Origin: Ectocarpus siliculosus
Taxonomy: Eukaryota; Sar; Phaeophyceae; Ectocarpales; Ectocarpaceae
Reading direction: 5' to 3'
Length of the DNA: 40,316 nucleotides
Assembly (NCBI GenBank): GCA_000310025.1
Contig: FN649743.1
Location: forward strand, 1,298,540 to 1,338,855
The position numbers were made by a program, and so were the translations under genes. Of this stretch, positions 12,407-24,500 are shown piece after piece (position 1 is the stretch's first letter; each line of letters starts with the position of its first letter). The notes under the pieces are model-generated. The model searched no databases. It saw nothing but the letters and a program-made list of their open reading frames with translations, and was not told where the DNA came from.

Positions 12407-14631
12407 TCACAGCCGGCGCTGAAGCGCGTTGAGACGTCTCGACGTCGCGTACTTGTGCCTGAAAGTGTCCCGTCGGCTACAGCAGTGTGGATACACTACA
12501 CCGACATGAAAAAAGAAACACGGCAGTTATTTTTCTCCCTGTTTGGATTTAGGACTAACAACACGCCCCAGAGGCGCCGACCACGGCTTGGGGTCAACGA
12601 CAACAGTACCCCCCCACACAGCAGCCGCAGCAGAACCTCTTGGAAACGAAACCCGACCGTGTGGTGGGCGCTTGTGACTCGTTACAGCTTGTCCTTACCT
12701 TGTACTTCTTGAAGGCCGCCTGGATGATCATGGCGTTCATGTCCTCGCTCTTCTTGGCCTTCTTGCCGCCCTTTCCAGCTTGGCCGCCCTTGCCGGCCTT
12801 GTGCTTCTTGCCCGCCGTCTTACCGCCCATCCCAGTCCTGCGGCAGGACAAAAACCAAAGCAAAACGTGGCGGGTCTGTCAGAAACGAGGCGTCCACTCT
12901 GGGAGGACCCCAGAAACGAGTTCATGTCACGGTTCTCAATCCTCGTGCTGCAGACAGGGGACAGAGGATGCGGACCTCCTGTTGTCGGGAGGGCTCGACA
13001 GAAGTTGTTTTTCTTGAATGGACGAACGAGCCCAAAAACAAAAAAATGCTACTTCTGAAAGGTAGACTCTGTACCAACGGTGGGCATGCTTTCTACTTGT
13101 ACTTAAGGGGGTGCAGAAGACGAATTTTGATGTTGACTGCTTTTGAAATCATTGCAAGAGTACCAGAAATTGCACAACAGACACACCAGACCAGTAGGAA
13201 GCCAGCGCAAAAAACAGAAATCGTTGATTCTCGCACAGGGCGGCAGTAGAGGCTGCTCAAAACATATATTTCACGCGTCTACCTCCACACGCCCCCTTTG
13301 AAATCAAGATAAAAAATTCACATCATTCTAAATTATAGTCAAAAGAGCTAAAACGGAAGGCGCTCAAACAAGGTCAATTTTGAGTATTAGGTGTCGCATT
13401 CTATTGTCATCAGTAGAGGACATCATGAAGATGCGTCGTGCGTGCTGGCACGTTCAGGTTTGCTACTGGAGCTGAAATATCGAAGGTCGGAACCAAGCGG
13501 CATCCAACATTTGTCACAGTCGTGCTCGCCGCCACTGACCCCAATCCATTGAACCACGGGTCGTCAGCAGTAGCTAGTGGCTGTTTTCGGAGGCTGTTGC
13601 GACCTTCGATATTTCAGCTCCAGCAGCAAACCTGAATGCACCAGCACACACGACGCCTTTTCATGGTGTCCTCTACTGATGACAACAGAATGCGACACCT
13701 AACCCTGGCGGGAAGGTTGTTTTCTTTCTTTGTATAGGATGAAAGTGTGGGAAAAAGAGCCAGCGTCACTACCCCTTTTCTGCACCCCCCAACATTCCTG
13801 CAAGAGCAGTTGACCTTGAAAATCCCTACCGCATGAACCAAGACCACCTGGTAGGCGGCAGATAAATGATACCGCGGGCGACGGGGGTGTCATGCAACCA
13901 CAAGTGTACGTAAATGTTCGGTAAGCATATTGTTACGCCGAACAAATTTGGATGAATACGGGGAGCGCCGAAGAGCGACGACGACAAGAGAAAAAAGCGG
14001 AAATTGTTCGTGTTGAATGCATCCATGTTTTCCGAACTACACGCCCATCCCAAACAGGGGGCGATCGTGTGTATTTAAAACTGTAACTTTTACTGATTCC
14101 TTCTACAGTGTATGCACAAATCAATACCCAGACACAGCACCTGCTGTGTACTACAAGTGGTCGAAAGTCGAAAGGCAAACAACAACAATCATCCCCTCAA
14201 AGATCGAAACTACGAGCAGGAAAAATTTACGTGGCTGGAAAGTCCCAAAATTTTTCACCCGGTGGAGGTGTTTCAAACGTCACGTGCTCAGGAGCCAACT
14301 GCTTAACCGCGTTCCAGGAAGCGCGAAACTACAGAAATGGTTCCAAAGGTACCGGATACCTTCGGTCAGAACAAGAACAAGGCGACCACCAGCACGGCAG
14401 CACGCCACTACAACGAACCACCCTTTGGAACGAAGGAAGGAGCACCGAGCGAAAACACATAGCGTAGCGAGCGAGAACACGAGAGCCACAAAAAGTAATC
14501 AGAAATCCACCGCTACTCACAAGAAAAATACAACCACCCTCTTATCATTCAGTGACGACTCACTTGCGTTGGATGTACCCCCGAGCTGCCGCCTGCACCT
14601 TGGCTGCCATCTGATCCTTAAAGTCACCCAT
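12407..14631 (-). CDS. Small two-IQ-motif protein (calmodulin-binding type)
   Basis: Exon 1 (14631-14564) starts at ATG with MGDFKDQMAAKVQAAARGYI and contains a textbook IQ motif (VQAAARGYIQRK). Exon 2 starts at 12837 after a CAG acceptor, in phase. It encodes a Lys/Gly-rich linker (residues about 24-50) and a second IQ-like motif, MIIQAAFKKYK. Two donors are possible: GTAAGG after 12699 (strong consensus) or GTACAA after 12706. The likely terminal exon follows a CTTTCAG acceptor at 12459. The weaker donor gives a basic IQ continuation, HKYATSRRLNALQRRL, with stop at 12409-12407. The stronger donor gives AQVRDVETSQRASAPAVRR with stop at 12401-12399. Either way the product is roughly 80-90 aa. 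IQ motifs bind calmodulin or related EF-hand light chains. It starts head-to-head with the gamma-CA-like gene about 1 kb away. Exons 1 and 2 are solid; the last exon is tentative. Confidence 0.6.
13390..13699. mobile_element. MITE, Tc1/mariner-type, about 104-bp inverted arms
   Basis: The left arm (13390 to about 13493) and right arm (about 13597-13699) are near-perfect reverse complements starting GGTGTCGCATTCT and ending AGAATGCGACACC, around a core of about 100 bp. Both ends are bordered by TA (13388-13389 and 13700-13701), the target duplication typical of Tc1/mariner elements. There is no coding capacity, so it is non-autonomous. It lies in intron 1 of the IQ gene. Confidence 0.85.
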
Positions 14632-15625
14632 GGTTGATATGGAACGGCGGTGTAGGTACGCAGACCTGCTTCAAGCGACATGGTGACATGGAACAGCCGT
14701 AAATGCTTCCTTGTTCCTTCGTGCTATTTTCGATGGTGCGGAACAACTCCGGAGGGTCCGAGCGAAGAGAGTCAATCAAGCGAGCTGGCAGCAGACAGCA
14801 TACACACCAAAGGAAACCAATAGCAGTACCCACCCATGCCGTTCTCGTCTCTGGTACAGGACTGTTCGCCGGCGTATAATACAGCCCAGGAAATCACTTC
14901 CTCAGCAAACGTAGATAGTATCGGTTGTTTGGCGTGTGAGCGGTTCGTGTGGTCAAGATCGAGATCACCACACAACAATAATCTTGGTCGCTCATGCTGC
15001 GTGGAGAGGAAGCGTGGCTAGAAGATATCGCGTGTGTGCGCGCCAACAACACCTTCCGCCAGGGAATACGGTACAGGTACGCGACGACCCTCCTCGGACC
15101 CAGCATGGCTTGGGAATGGCGTACATGACACATGACATGGCAGAGCGCCGGAGGCGGATCGGAAGCTCAACCGCGTAAATATGCATAAATGCATATACAT
15201 AGAGCGAGCGCGGTCTTCCTCCTCTCTCGTCTATTTCCCTTCGCTAATTCCTGTGCAGTGTCTAGTTCTGCCACCCTTTCCTTCTCACCTTCGGCGCCTG
15301 AGCTCGATGGGTCGAGGGTATACGGCAGACAGGGGGTACAGGGAGGGTTGGTGGGGAAGGAAGAGCGAAGTTCTGACGTGTGGCGAGCGTCCAGCACCTG
15401 CCACGCTAAAAAAAAAACCGGGGGTCCGCGTTTTGCATGTATCGTACCCTACATACCCAAACCAAATAGGGGACATTTGAAGGCCCCCCTTGCCGTCGTG
15501 CGAGAGCAAGCAAGGTAGAGAGGAGAGCCTCTGTTCGACTCTGTTGCAACGGGCGCGGTCATCATCGCCTCTTAACGGAGTTGAATAAGGTGGAGAGTGG
15601 GAGAGTATTGCAAACGGGGAGAACG
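14632..15625. promoter_or_regulatory. Shared 5' region between divergent IQ and gamma-CA-like genes
   Basis: About 1 kb separates the two divergent start codons, so it should hold both promoters. An A/T-rich stretch with overlapping ATGCAT words lies at about 15177-15200. No clear TATA element or other motif can be assigned. Open frames here overlap one another and are not supported as genes. Confidence 0.4.
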
Positions 15626-18600
15626 ATGCTTGCGGCATCAGTAGTCAAGTCAGCCAAGCGAGGAGCCCTCGATGTTGCACGCCGGCGGGCTGCTGCTGCA
15701 TCAGCAGCATCAGCAGCGACCAAGACAAGGCCGGTAGCTAGCTCGAGCGTATCGATGACACAAGCCAGGGTGTTCTCTGCGGCTCCCAGCCCTGAATGTG
15801 AGCTTCCTCTGTCTTCTCATAATACCGCATTTGCATACGCGGAAGGCGTGGCTCATTCGTTGTGCACCCCGGGGAAGTACTCCCACCGCGGCCTGCACGT
15901 AGGATGTTACCCTTGGCCACAACCCAATACCTCTTTGTACGCAAACACACGCCATGGGCGTAGCTGGCCTGCTTGAGTATGGCCATGGAATTGAGTGGTA
16001 AATGGAAAACACGAGAAAAGCGACACGGAGAGCAAGGTATCCGAAGTATATCGAGTCACCCTACAATGTTCTACAGTAGTATGCATCCAGCACTCGTCCA
16101 ATGCTAGAGTTCGGCACGGTTCTGAGGACATGTGTACATCACCTCTTCGCGAGTCTACGATAGCGCCCGCCTTTGTTCGACGTGCTGATGAACCCATGCG
16201 GCGATTTCCGTCCATAACTCTCTATGGACGGAACAGCAAGTAGTTTGTAGCACCTGCCGTTATTGGTTTGGTACCCCACGTACTCAATCACGACCGCCGC
16301 GGGGCGCTCGGTCGGTATGTCTGCACATGTTCCGTGTCATATGCTTAAGGCTGTCTACTATACAGAACGTTCATGTATCAATATGCTGTTTTGATCTTGA
16401 ATGACTGGAGCACCGATAGCAGAAGAGTGCAGTGGTGGTTGAACACGCCGTGCGGAATAACACGCGAGAGGGCAGGGGTCTGTTCGCAACTTCCTGATAT
16501 ATGCAGCGAGCGGTCTGCGCACATGCGCCCACACGCAGGATGAACTCTGGTTTGAGACATGTTGCGTTGCTCACATGAGGTGTGGACTGACGCCCAGAAT
16601 ATATGCGACAACACGAAAGCCAACAGCACTTCCCCCCCCCCGTCAATTATTAGCAAACCCAGTGTCTGACCATGGAGCTTTTCATACTGCAACCGGTGGA
16701 TGCTGGTGTTTGCTGTATGCTGCTGTTGTTGTTTGTGGACATTATCGGTGTGCAGACCTGAGGCACCGCCCGGTGATGAATTTGCATGAGGAGCGTGGCT
16801 TCACCATGTCCACCACCTTCGTCGCACCGTGCGCGTCTGTCGTCGGGAACGTGAGGATCATCGACCACTCGTGCGTGTGGTACGGGGCCGTCATCCGAGG
16901 TAGGCTCGGTGTGCACCCGGACCGCTACATCTAGCATGAACTGAAGAGGCGATCCAGCGGAAGGGGCGGGGGGAGAGAAGAGGGTAGAAATATCGCATTC
17001 GTGTTCGCATCATGCCAATTTGAGTAGGCGGTGCGTTAGAGCGATTTATTCAGAGGCACTCTGATGTTTGTGCGCGAACCGTGTTTGTACGTCCACTACG
17101 TACGAGCGCAACAAGCCCTCTTTGCGGTCGGTGTGGTGTACGTGAAACGGTGTCAATACGGTAGGGCATGTTTGTTACATGCGACGAGTCACTCGCGTGG
17201 TCCGCGTGCATTGCCTTTGATACGACACATATCATCCAGCCCGTTGTTCGTTGTTTCGATTTCTGGGGCTGTGTCGCTCGTTTTTTCTGCGGGCGTGTTT
17301 CGCTCGTTGTTCTTTCGTGTTGATGCTCGGCACACGATAGGAAGAAGACTTACCTTTCTACCAAGCTGTAGCTGTTGCTCGCGTAGACGTCGGTATCAAT
17401 TTTCTAGGCTCTCCCGTTGCTTAACGCGTGGTTTTCAGCTCTACATTTCCTTGGCACGTACGCTGTACGGCTCGCTTTGTGCCTTCCCCGCTCGCTACCC
17501 GTTTGCTGTTATTTTCCTTCTTGTTGGATTGCTGTTGGTTCTCGTCTGCAGGGGACAAGAACAAGGTGAAAATCGGCGCTCACGTCCACGTTGGTGACAA
17601 AGCAGTGATCAACACGGTGGGACATGTCGACACCGGCTTCTCCGCGGAAGTTGCGATCGAGTCTTGGGTCGTCATCGAGCCCGGCGCGGTGCTGACGTCT
17701 TGCATGATCGGCAACAGGTGAATGGAGGGGTGGGGTATTGGCAGTAGCAAGCAAGTCAAACCTGGCAAAGTACTGCATGTCCTTACCGTGCGATTTTTCT
17801 CTCGAGACTACGGTATTCTTCATCTCTATGTATGTGATATGATTCTCAGAGTTTTGACTTCGACGATGTTGGGATCGAGCCCGTTGCTGTGTCCCTGCAA
17901 CTGGCACACGCGCTCCAACAAGCGAGCAGGACCATCCAAGGAACCGGTCGTTGTCACTAGCGACAGCATGTTTTTCTGCTCTCCAACCCTCTCTTGTGTT
18001 GCGCTGATGTGCCAGCCGTTGCCGACGAGCCCCACTCAAGCGACGCGGCACACACTTTGCTGTCAGCGGGCAGACAAATTTGAACCGTGCCGCTGTGAGA
18101 CGTCAATTGTTGCTGTGTGAGCCCGAGCCATGCGTTGCTCCGTGTGCCTTGTTTCGTGTTTTGACTGCGTACGGCCGTTTGCGATTGGCATTGATTTCTC
18201 TATTCGCAGGTGCAAGATCGGTGCCGGTGCCGTGGTCGCCGAAGGCTCGGTCATGGAAGAGGGGGGACAGATTGCCGCGGGAACGGTAGTGCCTCCGGGA
18301 TGCCTCGTGCCCAAGAACGAGCTGTGGGCGGGCAACCCTGCCAAGTGAGGATACGTGTTCGTTGGTAGGCCAAAACATGCTCAGCGAGAGAGAGAAGATA
18401 CATAGACAATTGGAAGGAGAGAGAGGAATCAGGGGGAGTTTAGAGTGATGAGCACAGAATCAATGAGAGCCGACAAGGGAAACCGAAGATGCAGCTCGGA
18501 AAGCGTTTTGACGGTCCATTTTCGTCCAACGCTTACTCTTCTTCTAGTGGTTGATCGGCCCCCTCCCTCCAAGGATTACAGGCCTGGCAATCGTATACCT

Positions 18601-19021
18601 GCCTGGTTGCAACAGCAAGACTCCGATGGAAGCGAATCAAAACGTTTTGATCCTCCTCCCTTCGACATGGTACCCACCAATTGCACCCGTCCTCATCCCT
18701 CTTTCTGCCTCTTCCCTGTCGTATTCACCCCCCCTGGTTGTTCTCCAAAAGGCAAACGCAGTAAGAAACAACGCTTACATAACCTCGGGAACGACGAGCC
18801 CCATATCTGCTCTTATTATTGACACAGTATGCCGCCGGCCCGTCTAAGTATTGTTTCTGTTTGCCATTTACTCCGTTCCATTCAGGTTCGTGCGCAAGCT
18901 CAGCGAGGAGGACGTGGCGGAGATAGAGGCAGAGGCCGAGCGAAGGAGCGCGCTGGGAGAGTTGCACGCGGACGAGTTCAACCCTTACGGCCAGGGGTAC
19001 GTCCAGGCGGAAGAGGCATGA
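15626..19021 (+). CDS. Mitochondrial gamma-carbonic-anhydrase-like protein (hexapeptide-repeat, probable complex I subunit)
   Basis: Five exons: 15626-15797, 16756-16899, 17552-17717, 18210-18344, 18886-19021. Phases are 1, 1, 2 and 2, all GT-AG, giving 250 aa. Residues 1 to about 55 are Ala/Ser/Arg-rich with almost no acidic residues (MLAASVVKSAKRGALDVARR), a typical mitochondrial presequence. The rest is a left-handed beta-helix built of hexapeptide repeats: VAPCASVVGNVRI, HSCVWYGAVIRGD, VKIGAHVHVGDKAVI, CKIGAGAVVAEGSVMEEG. It closes with ELWAGNPAKFVRKLSEEDV, the conserved family C-terminal box. In gamma-CAs three histidines bind the metal. The aligned positions here (VINT, VVIEPGAVLT) appear to be Asn, Pro and Thr, as in the non-catalytic CAL subunits of the plant complex I gamma-CA domain. 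The family is clear; the complex I role is inferred from plant and algal relatives. Confidence 0.9.
16206..16233. repeat. Perfect 11-bp hairpin in intron 1 of the gamma-CA-like gene
   Basis: TTCCGTCCATA (16206-16216) and TATGGACGGAA (16223-16233) are exact reverse complements around a 6-base loop. No terminal repeats or target duplications are seen, so its nature is unknown. Confidence 0.7.
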
Positions 19022-20441
19022 TTAGGCAGCCTACTTTCGTGCAGCGCGGCAAGCGTTTGTTCCTCCCCCCCCTTCAAGGAGGGGAGTGGGAGAAGAGAGG
19101 GTTATAGGTTTCGCCCTCGCCTCCGGTCGAATGTTCGGGTGTTCCCCGCTGAAACGCAGGCACGCTTGTTGGGATAGTTGTTCAGAAAGAGAAATGTCCT
19201 TGAACCACACGCAGACCTGAGGCGAACAAGGACAGACTATTGCTGTCTTGGTCTAGTGCGGGCTGTGCGTTTCAGAGAGAAGAGGGATTGGTGGAGGACC
19301 GAACTCGGGCTGTATTTCATGGGATAGTTCTAGGGAGGGTTTGCGTGTTTGTGGAAGAACTGTTCGACACCGGGAGATCCGAGCGGCAAACTTTGACGCC
19401 TTGATTTTGAATCGCCTGGTTGGAGCTGCAATGACACGACATGTTGGTGCGGTCTGTTGACATTCGTTTGGCCCGCGGATGGCAGAGTACAGCAGTGAAG
19501 GGATCTCAGTAGTGCCGGTGAAGTTTTCATGCCCGACACGGAAGTGCTGGTGGAATAACTCGGTACCGATGCGTCATCTACCTACAATATTGTATTGCTT
19601 GGAATTGTGCGGATGCCCACTTTAGTGTCGTTGAATTCGGCTTGCACATCCTGGCACTAGTTTTTCCCTCCCACTTGCCGCATCAATCTTCTTTTTGCGT
19701 GTGCGGTGGCGATGCTGGGGATAGAGGCACCGCTTGCAGGGAATCCGAGGAATATGAGCCCCACCAGATTCCGGGTTATGGCGAGAGAGGACGACAACAG
19801 CAATAGTCTAGTCGTCACGGGGATAGATCAACCGAGTTTGTGATTTTCTTCCCGCACGACTCAAAGCAGGAGCAGCGCCAAATGCTTGTGTAAGATTCGC
19901 TCGTGTGGTGGAGCTTTTTGCGTTGCGCAGTCCTTACCGCGAGGGCGAGGGAACGCCCGCATAAAGGACGCGATCGGGAAAGAGCCACATCATCCGTACA
20001 TGACCGTTGGTCGAGATTGGAGGGTGCAGGTCCACCGCCCCCTTTGCTTGTAGCTGGCAGCAGCGCTGTTTGCTATGGAGGTATGCACTCGTGGACTTAG
20101 TCGCGGATATCAACGAACCTGGTTCACTTGTGCTCTATGTGCTTGCGTCCTCGCTAACGAAGACACCCAGCAAGGTGTCCGTACGGTCAATTGCACCGCT
20201 GTTGCCTTCAGATAGCACCATGCATCGCACATGCAGCGATACCATCGTTCGTGTGTCGCATTCGAACCTTCAGTCTCTTGTACATGTACACTACACACTA
20301 TTACCCCGTTTACTCCGCGAAAAGGTTCTCTTGGTTCTGAATTCGGAATAGTTTGAGGCGAGGCAATTGCACCGTATTGACACCATCCAAATCACATTGG
20401 ATCCCTGTTCCACGGATCAGCAACACCGGCGCAAAGTCATC
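19022..20441. other. Intergenic: 3' UTR of gamma-CA-like gene and promoter of dioxygenase A
   Basis: No supported exon. The first part should be the 3' UTR of the gamma-CA-like gene. The last few hundred bases before 20442 should hold the promoter and 5' UTR of the downstream gene. No polyadenylation hexamer or promoter element is obvious. Confidence 0.4.
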
Positions 20442-21472
20442 ATGGCATCTTCCTCGCACGGTTACGACGATGGCGGAAGTGACGATGCCTCGGTGCAACT
20501 CAACCCCCGCCAAGAGGTCAAGCGCTTCATCAGGAACGTCGAAACTCCTGGTACCTTCGCGTTCGGCTCGAGCCTGCTCGCTCCTTCTCCAAAGCTCACC
20601 GTGCAAGGTCTCGGGAGCATCTCCCTACCCCTGAGCAACGAACACGTGGGCGCGCTGAGGGGTGCCGCCGAGCGCGCACCGTTCGGTCATGGAACAGAGA
20701 CGAAGGTGGACGAGAGCGTGCGTCGGGCGTGGCAGATCGATGCCTCCCTCCTCGGGCTCTCGAACGAGTTTGCTCAAGCCGTAGGGAAGAAGTACGCCTT
20801 GCACGCCGCGGGAAAGCTGGGGCTGAGGGCCAAGGCCTTGGGCGTGGAGGCCAGGCTGTACAAGCTCGTGATGTGAGTCGGCAGGGAAAAGAGAGACGCG
20901 TCGTGTACAGCTGGGCGTGGATGCATCGGGACCCAAGGGCAAGCTTGCAACATGTTCCGTTCGTCTTGAGAACAGAGTAAGCACTGCTGTGTGATTTTCA
21001 AACGGCGGGTTTTTCAAATTCAAAAATCAACCCCGTTCGTTCATGTGTACTGACTGCTGGTCCGTGAAACAGATAAACCGCGAGGTGCGTGTAGACTGGC
21101 GCCGGGAAAAGATTAAAAAACCCCAGAAAAACCATACACCAAATTGCGCACATATATCCAACATACAACAGTAGTAGCCTTGTGTAGTGTATCTGCTATA
21201 TGTACAGTATCCACGGTGGGGGTCCCTCTATAGTGCGGGTTATCTAGTGCGGGTGCCCGATATAGTGCGGGTGAAATCGCCTGGAACAACTTAGACCCCT
21301 CAATAGTGCGGGTGCCACCTCAATAGTGCGGGTGCCGCACCATTCGGGGAATCCCTCTATAGCGCGGCCTTTGTCCCTCTCCAGACCCTCAATAGTGCGG
21401 GTACCGACGTCACACCCTCAGAATATTGTAGCACCAGTACCGCACTTTGCAGCACATCTGCTGTCATTTTGT

Positions 21473-21508
<36 letters not shown>

Positions 21509-24500
21509 CTTCACGTTAAAAACCGTTCCGGTCTCCGTTCAGTACGTTCCAATGTCCGTACTATAACAGTCCAACTGACGCGGACGCCTTCCGTGGTCAC
21601 AAGCCAACTACCAGGTACCATTTTGCCGCACAGTTCTGCTGTCTTGTTTGGTACCGCATGCATGGAGTGTCTGAAGTAACATATGTACCTGTGTTGAATG
21701 AGCTACAGCAGATTCGAGTTACAAGTACGCCCCGTTTTGTTTCTTCGTGCGTGCAACCCACCCATCCCCGCAGACGTTGTGGTGTTGTGTAGAGTGGGGT
21801 TTTGTTGGGAAAGCTGAGAGGCTGTGGGTCCATATTGACGTGTTCTTTGTTTTTGGGGTGTTCCCCCTTTCCTTGTCGTATCTATCTGTGGGAGTCCGGG
21901 GTTTTGGGTCGTGCTGAAAGTTGTTTGAACGGTACGTGTTTTTTTATGTTTTGGCAAGGTTGGTCGTTCTTGCCTCGTACCAGTGGTAGATTATCCTGTG
22001 AACATTTATATGTACAAGGGACACTACACAATGGAACAACACACCTTTGCTACCAGCGTACATTGCGCAACATGTCATGGAGCACGTATAAATGTCTGGT
22101 GGTCTGTTCATGGATGTGGTATCACCGCTACGCAGTGTTCGCAACATGCTGTTGTGTTCTCGTCTTACCCACGAACGAACGCAGCCTTCTATCTTGCAGA
22201 CGCCACGTCGATTTTTCCCCCTCGCGTGTTGCGCGCATCATGCACTGCCGCCTGCATAGGCCTTTTGATTCATCCTGTTCGGACTCTATACCAGTGATAT
22301 CGCGAATAGTACGCCTTCCCGCACTATTGATGGTACTGAGAACCCTGAATAGCGCGTCGTTGAATATTTAGTGCGTCTTCCCGCACTATTCAGGCCCGAA
22401 ATCATGTAGTGCGGGTGCCCGCTATAGTGCGGGTGAAATCGCTTGGCACATACCCACACTATTGAGGGACCCCCATGGAATAGAGAGGAGAGGACGGCAG
22501 CTGTACTGGGGAGTAGGAAGTGGTTTGAAAAGGCGGGCAGGGATATCGTTAGGATAGACAGACTAGGGAAGACATTTTTGAGCCACCTTTGGCAAAGTAG
22601 GAAGGGACGATTGGCCATCGGTGATCGGTCCTGTGGGAACAATGCTCCGTCCTCTCGAGGACGCGTGGTCAATGGTCTAACCGCTAAGGCATGCAAAACA
22701 TAAGACTACGCCCCCCCCCCCCCCCCCCCCCCCCCNNGCTACAAGTCAGCGCTGACTTTGTAGTATGGTGGCTATGCTACATCTAACAAAAGTACCATCG
22801 GGGCCCTTCAACTCGTTTGAGCTGTTGGACCTCTTCGGTTTTCGCCCCAGGAGTCAGCGCTGACTTGTAGCATGGCGGATATGCTGCACATCTAACAAAC
22901 GTACCCCCAGGGTCCGTCAACTCGTTTGAGCTCTTGGACCTCGGTGTTAACCCCAGGGTAGGCTGTAAGACCATGTACGCACGTCAGTGTCAAACACCCA
23001 GTCAAGAAGCAATCGCACGTCAGCATTGTGTGTAAACAGGGGCAGCAGCTGCAACCATAAGCAGAAATATGTACCTTCAGCAGTCGAGTCATGTCGTGGC
23101 GTTGTCAGCAGAGGTGCAGAGCTAGGCAGACCGTGCAGACCGCCGCTCAGGTTGGGCCCGACGTCGGCATCGCGGCATACATAAATGCATACTATGCATA
23201 CTATGCCTACACACAGATACACATGCGTGCGGCATGCGGGGTTTCAACCAAGGAAAAGGTCGCCGAGCTCCTAAAAATGGAGCCAACACCTTTTGGAAGT
23301 AGTCTATCGATATATGCATACAACGTCTGTTTTTCCTCTGTCTGCTCTTTGCATGTTCTTGCGTCACCCCTTACCGCGGTGCCCTCTTTACCCCACTCCG
23401 GAGGGAGGCCTTGAAATCCCTGTACAATCAGCGCTGCCTCATGCGGTTAAGCGGCTTGCAGGCGGGAATAACGTGTTTTCACTTGGACGACTGGAATGTA
23501 TACCATGACTGTCAGGGGTGGATTCCAGACATTTTTATTTCCCGGAAAAAAGGCGTAACAAATGGTCACAGAGGGATTCGAACCCCGGTTGTACCTTTCA
23601 GCAACCAAGAACAAGAGGACCAGGAGAACCGTTCGTGTCGGAAGATGTTCAGAGATACCTCAGGTACTGCCTGCAGCAGCGGCGAACGATCGTCAAAATG
23701 AAGTTTCCAAACCCAAGCAACAACGTTAAGTCCATACACCCCTGAAGCACCTAGTGCATTGGACCCATCACATCTGGAGCGTAGAATTTAATTTTACTTT
23801 TCTCGCAATCCTGGTGTTATTTTTTGTTTTGCTGGACTCGTCCGTCAACTACGACGTGTTTCTCTCGATGTCACGTGCACTCCTATACTCTCTGTCCCTC
23901 GGCCTCTCTAGCACACGGGTGCATACAGAACGGGAAAGATGATGTCAAGCACGAAGTGAAGGAAATCTTAACCTTTCCATCTCCTAATCCCATGCTGGTC
24001 TTCAAAACAACTGCTGTTATTGTACCATTGTTGTGCTCAACTGTTAACCAGGGGCGCGGCAATCAACTCACTTCTGCTGCGCCGCACACATCGTAGAAAA
24101 TTCACAAGCACGAGATGTCGTCTCCATCAAAACTACCTTGTACTGCTAAGAAAAAGTCGAACCGTTAGTGCTTGCAACGAAATTTGTGATCAGGGTGATC
24201 ACACGCTATTTTTGAATCGTTTGCAAAGCCGAGAATAAGAACTGTTTGTGAGGACACAGGCTTTGCCTCGTTGGAAGGAGACCTCGATCGTAGTACCGGG
24301 GACTGGCAGTTCTCTTCGTTGAGATTTGGCAAGGAAGATCTCGAAAAAGAGAGAGAACAAGAGAGTGACACTCAAGGGAAGAGGGAAGCGAGGACCAAGG
24401 GTCCCGTCTCCGCAGGTGCCGCTGAAAGTCCGTATCCATGGTCAGGATTCTTGCTGTTCAACCATTAGCAAGATACTCCGCTCGGATCGGATCTTCCCAC

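Noticed and set aside
21802-22371. 189-codon plus-strand open frame inside the TIR element
   Set aside because: Composition is Cys/Trp-rich and random-looking, with no transposase motif; it lies between inverted ends and runs into the subterminal repeats.
22620-22710. tRNA-like text GTGGTCAATGGTCTAACCGC
   Set aside because: No T-arm or matching acceptor strand follows; the sequence ends in the ambiguous C-run.
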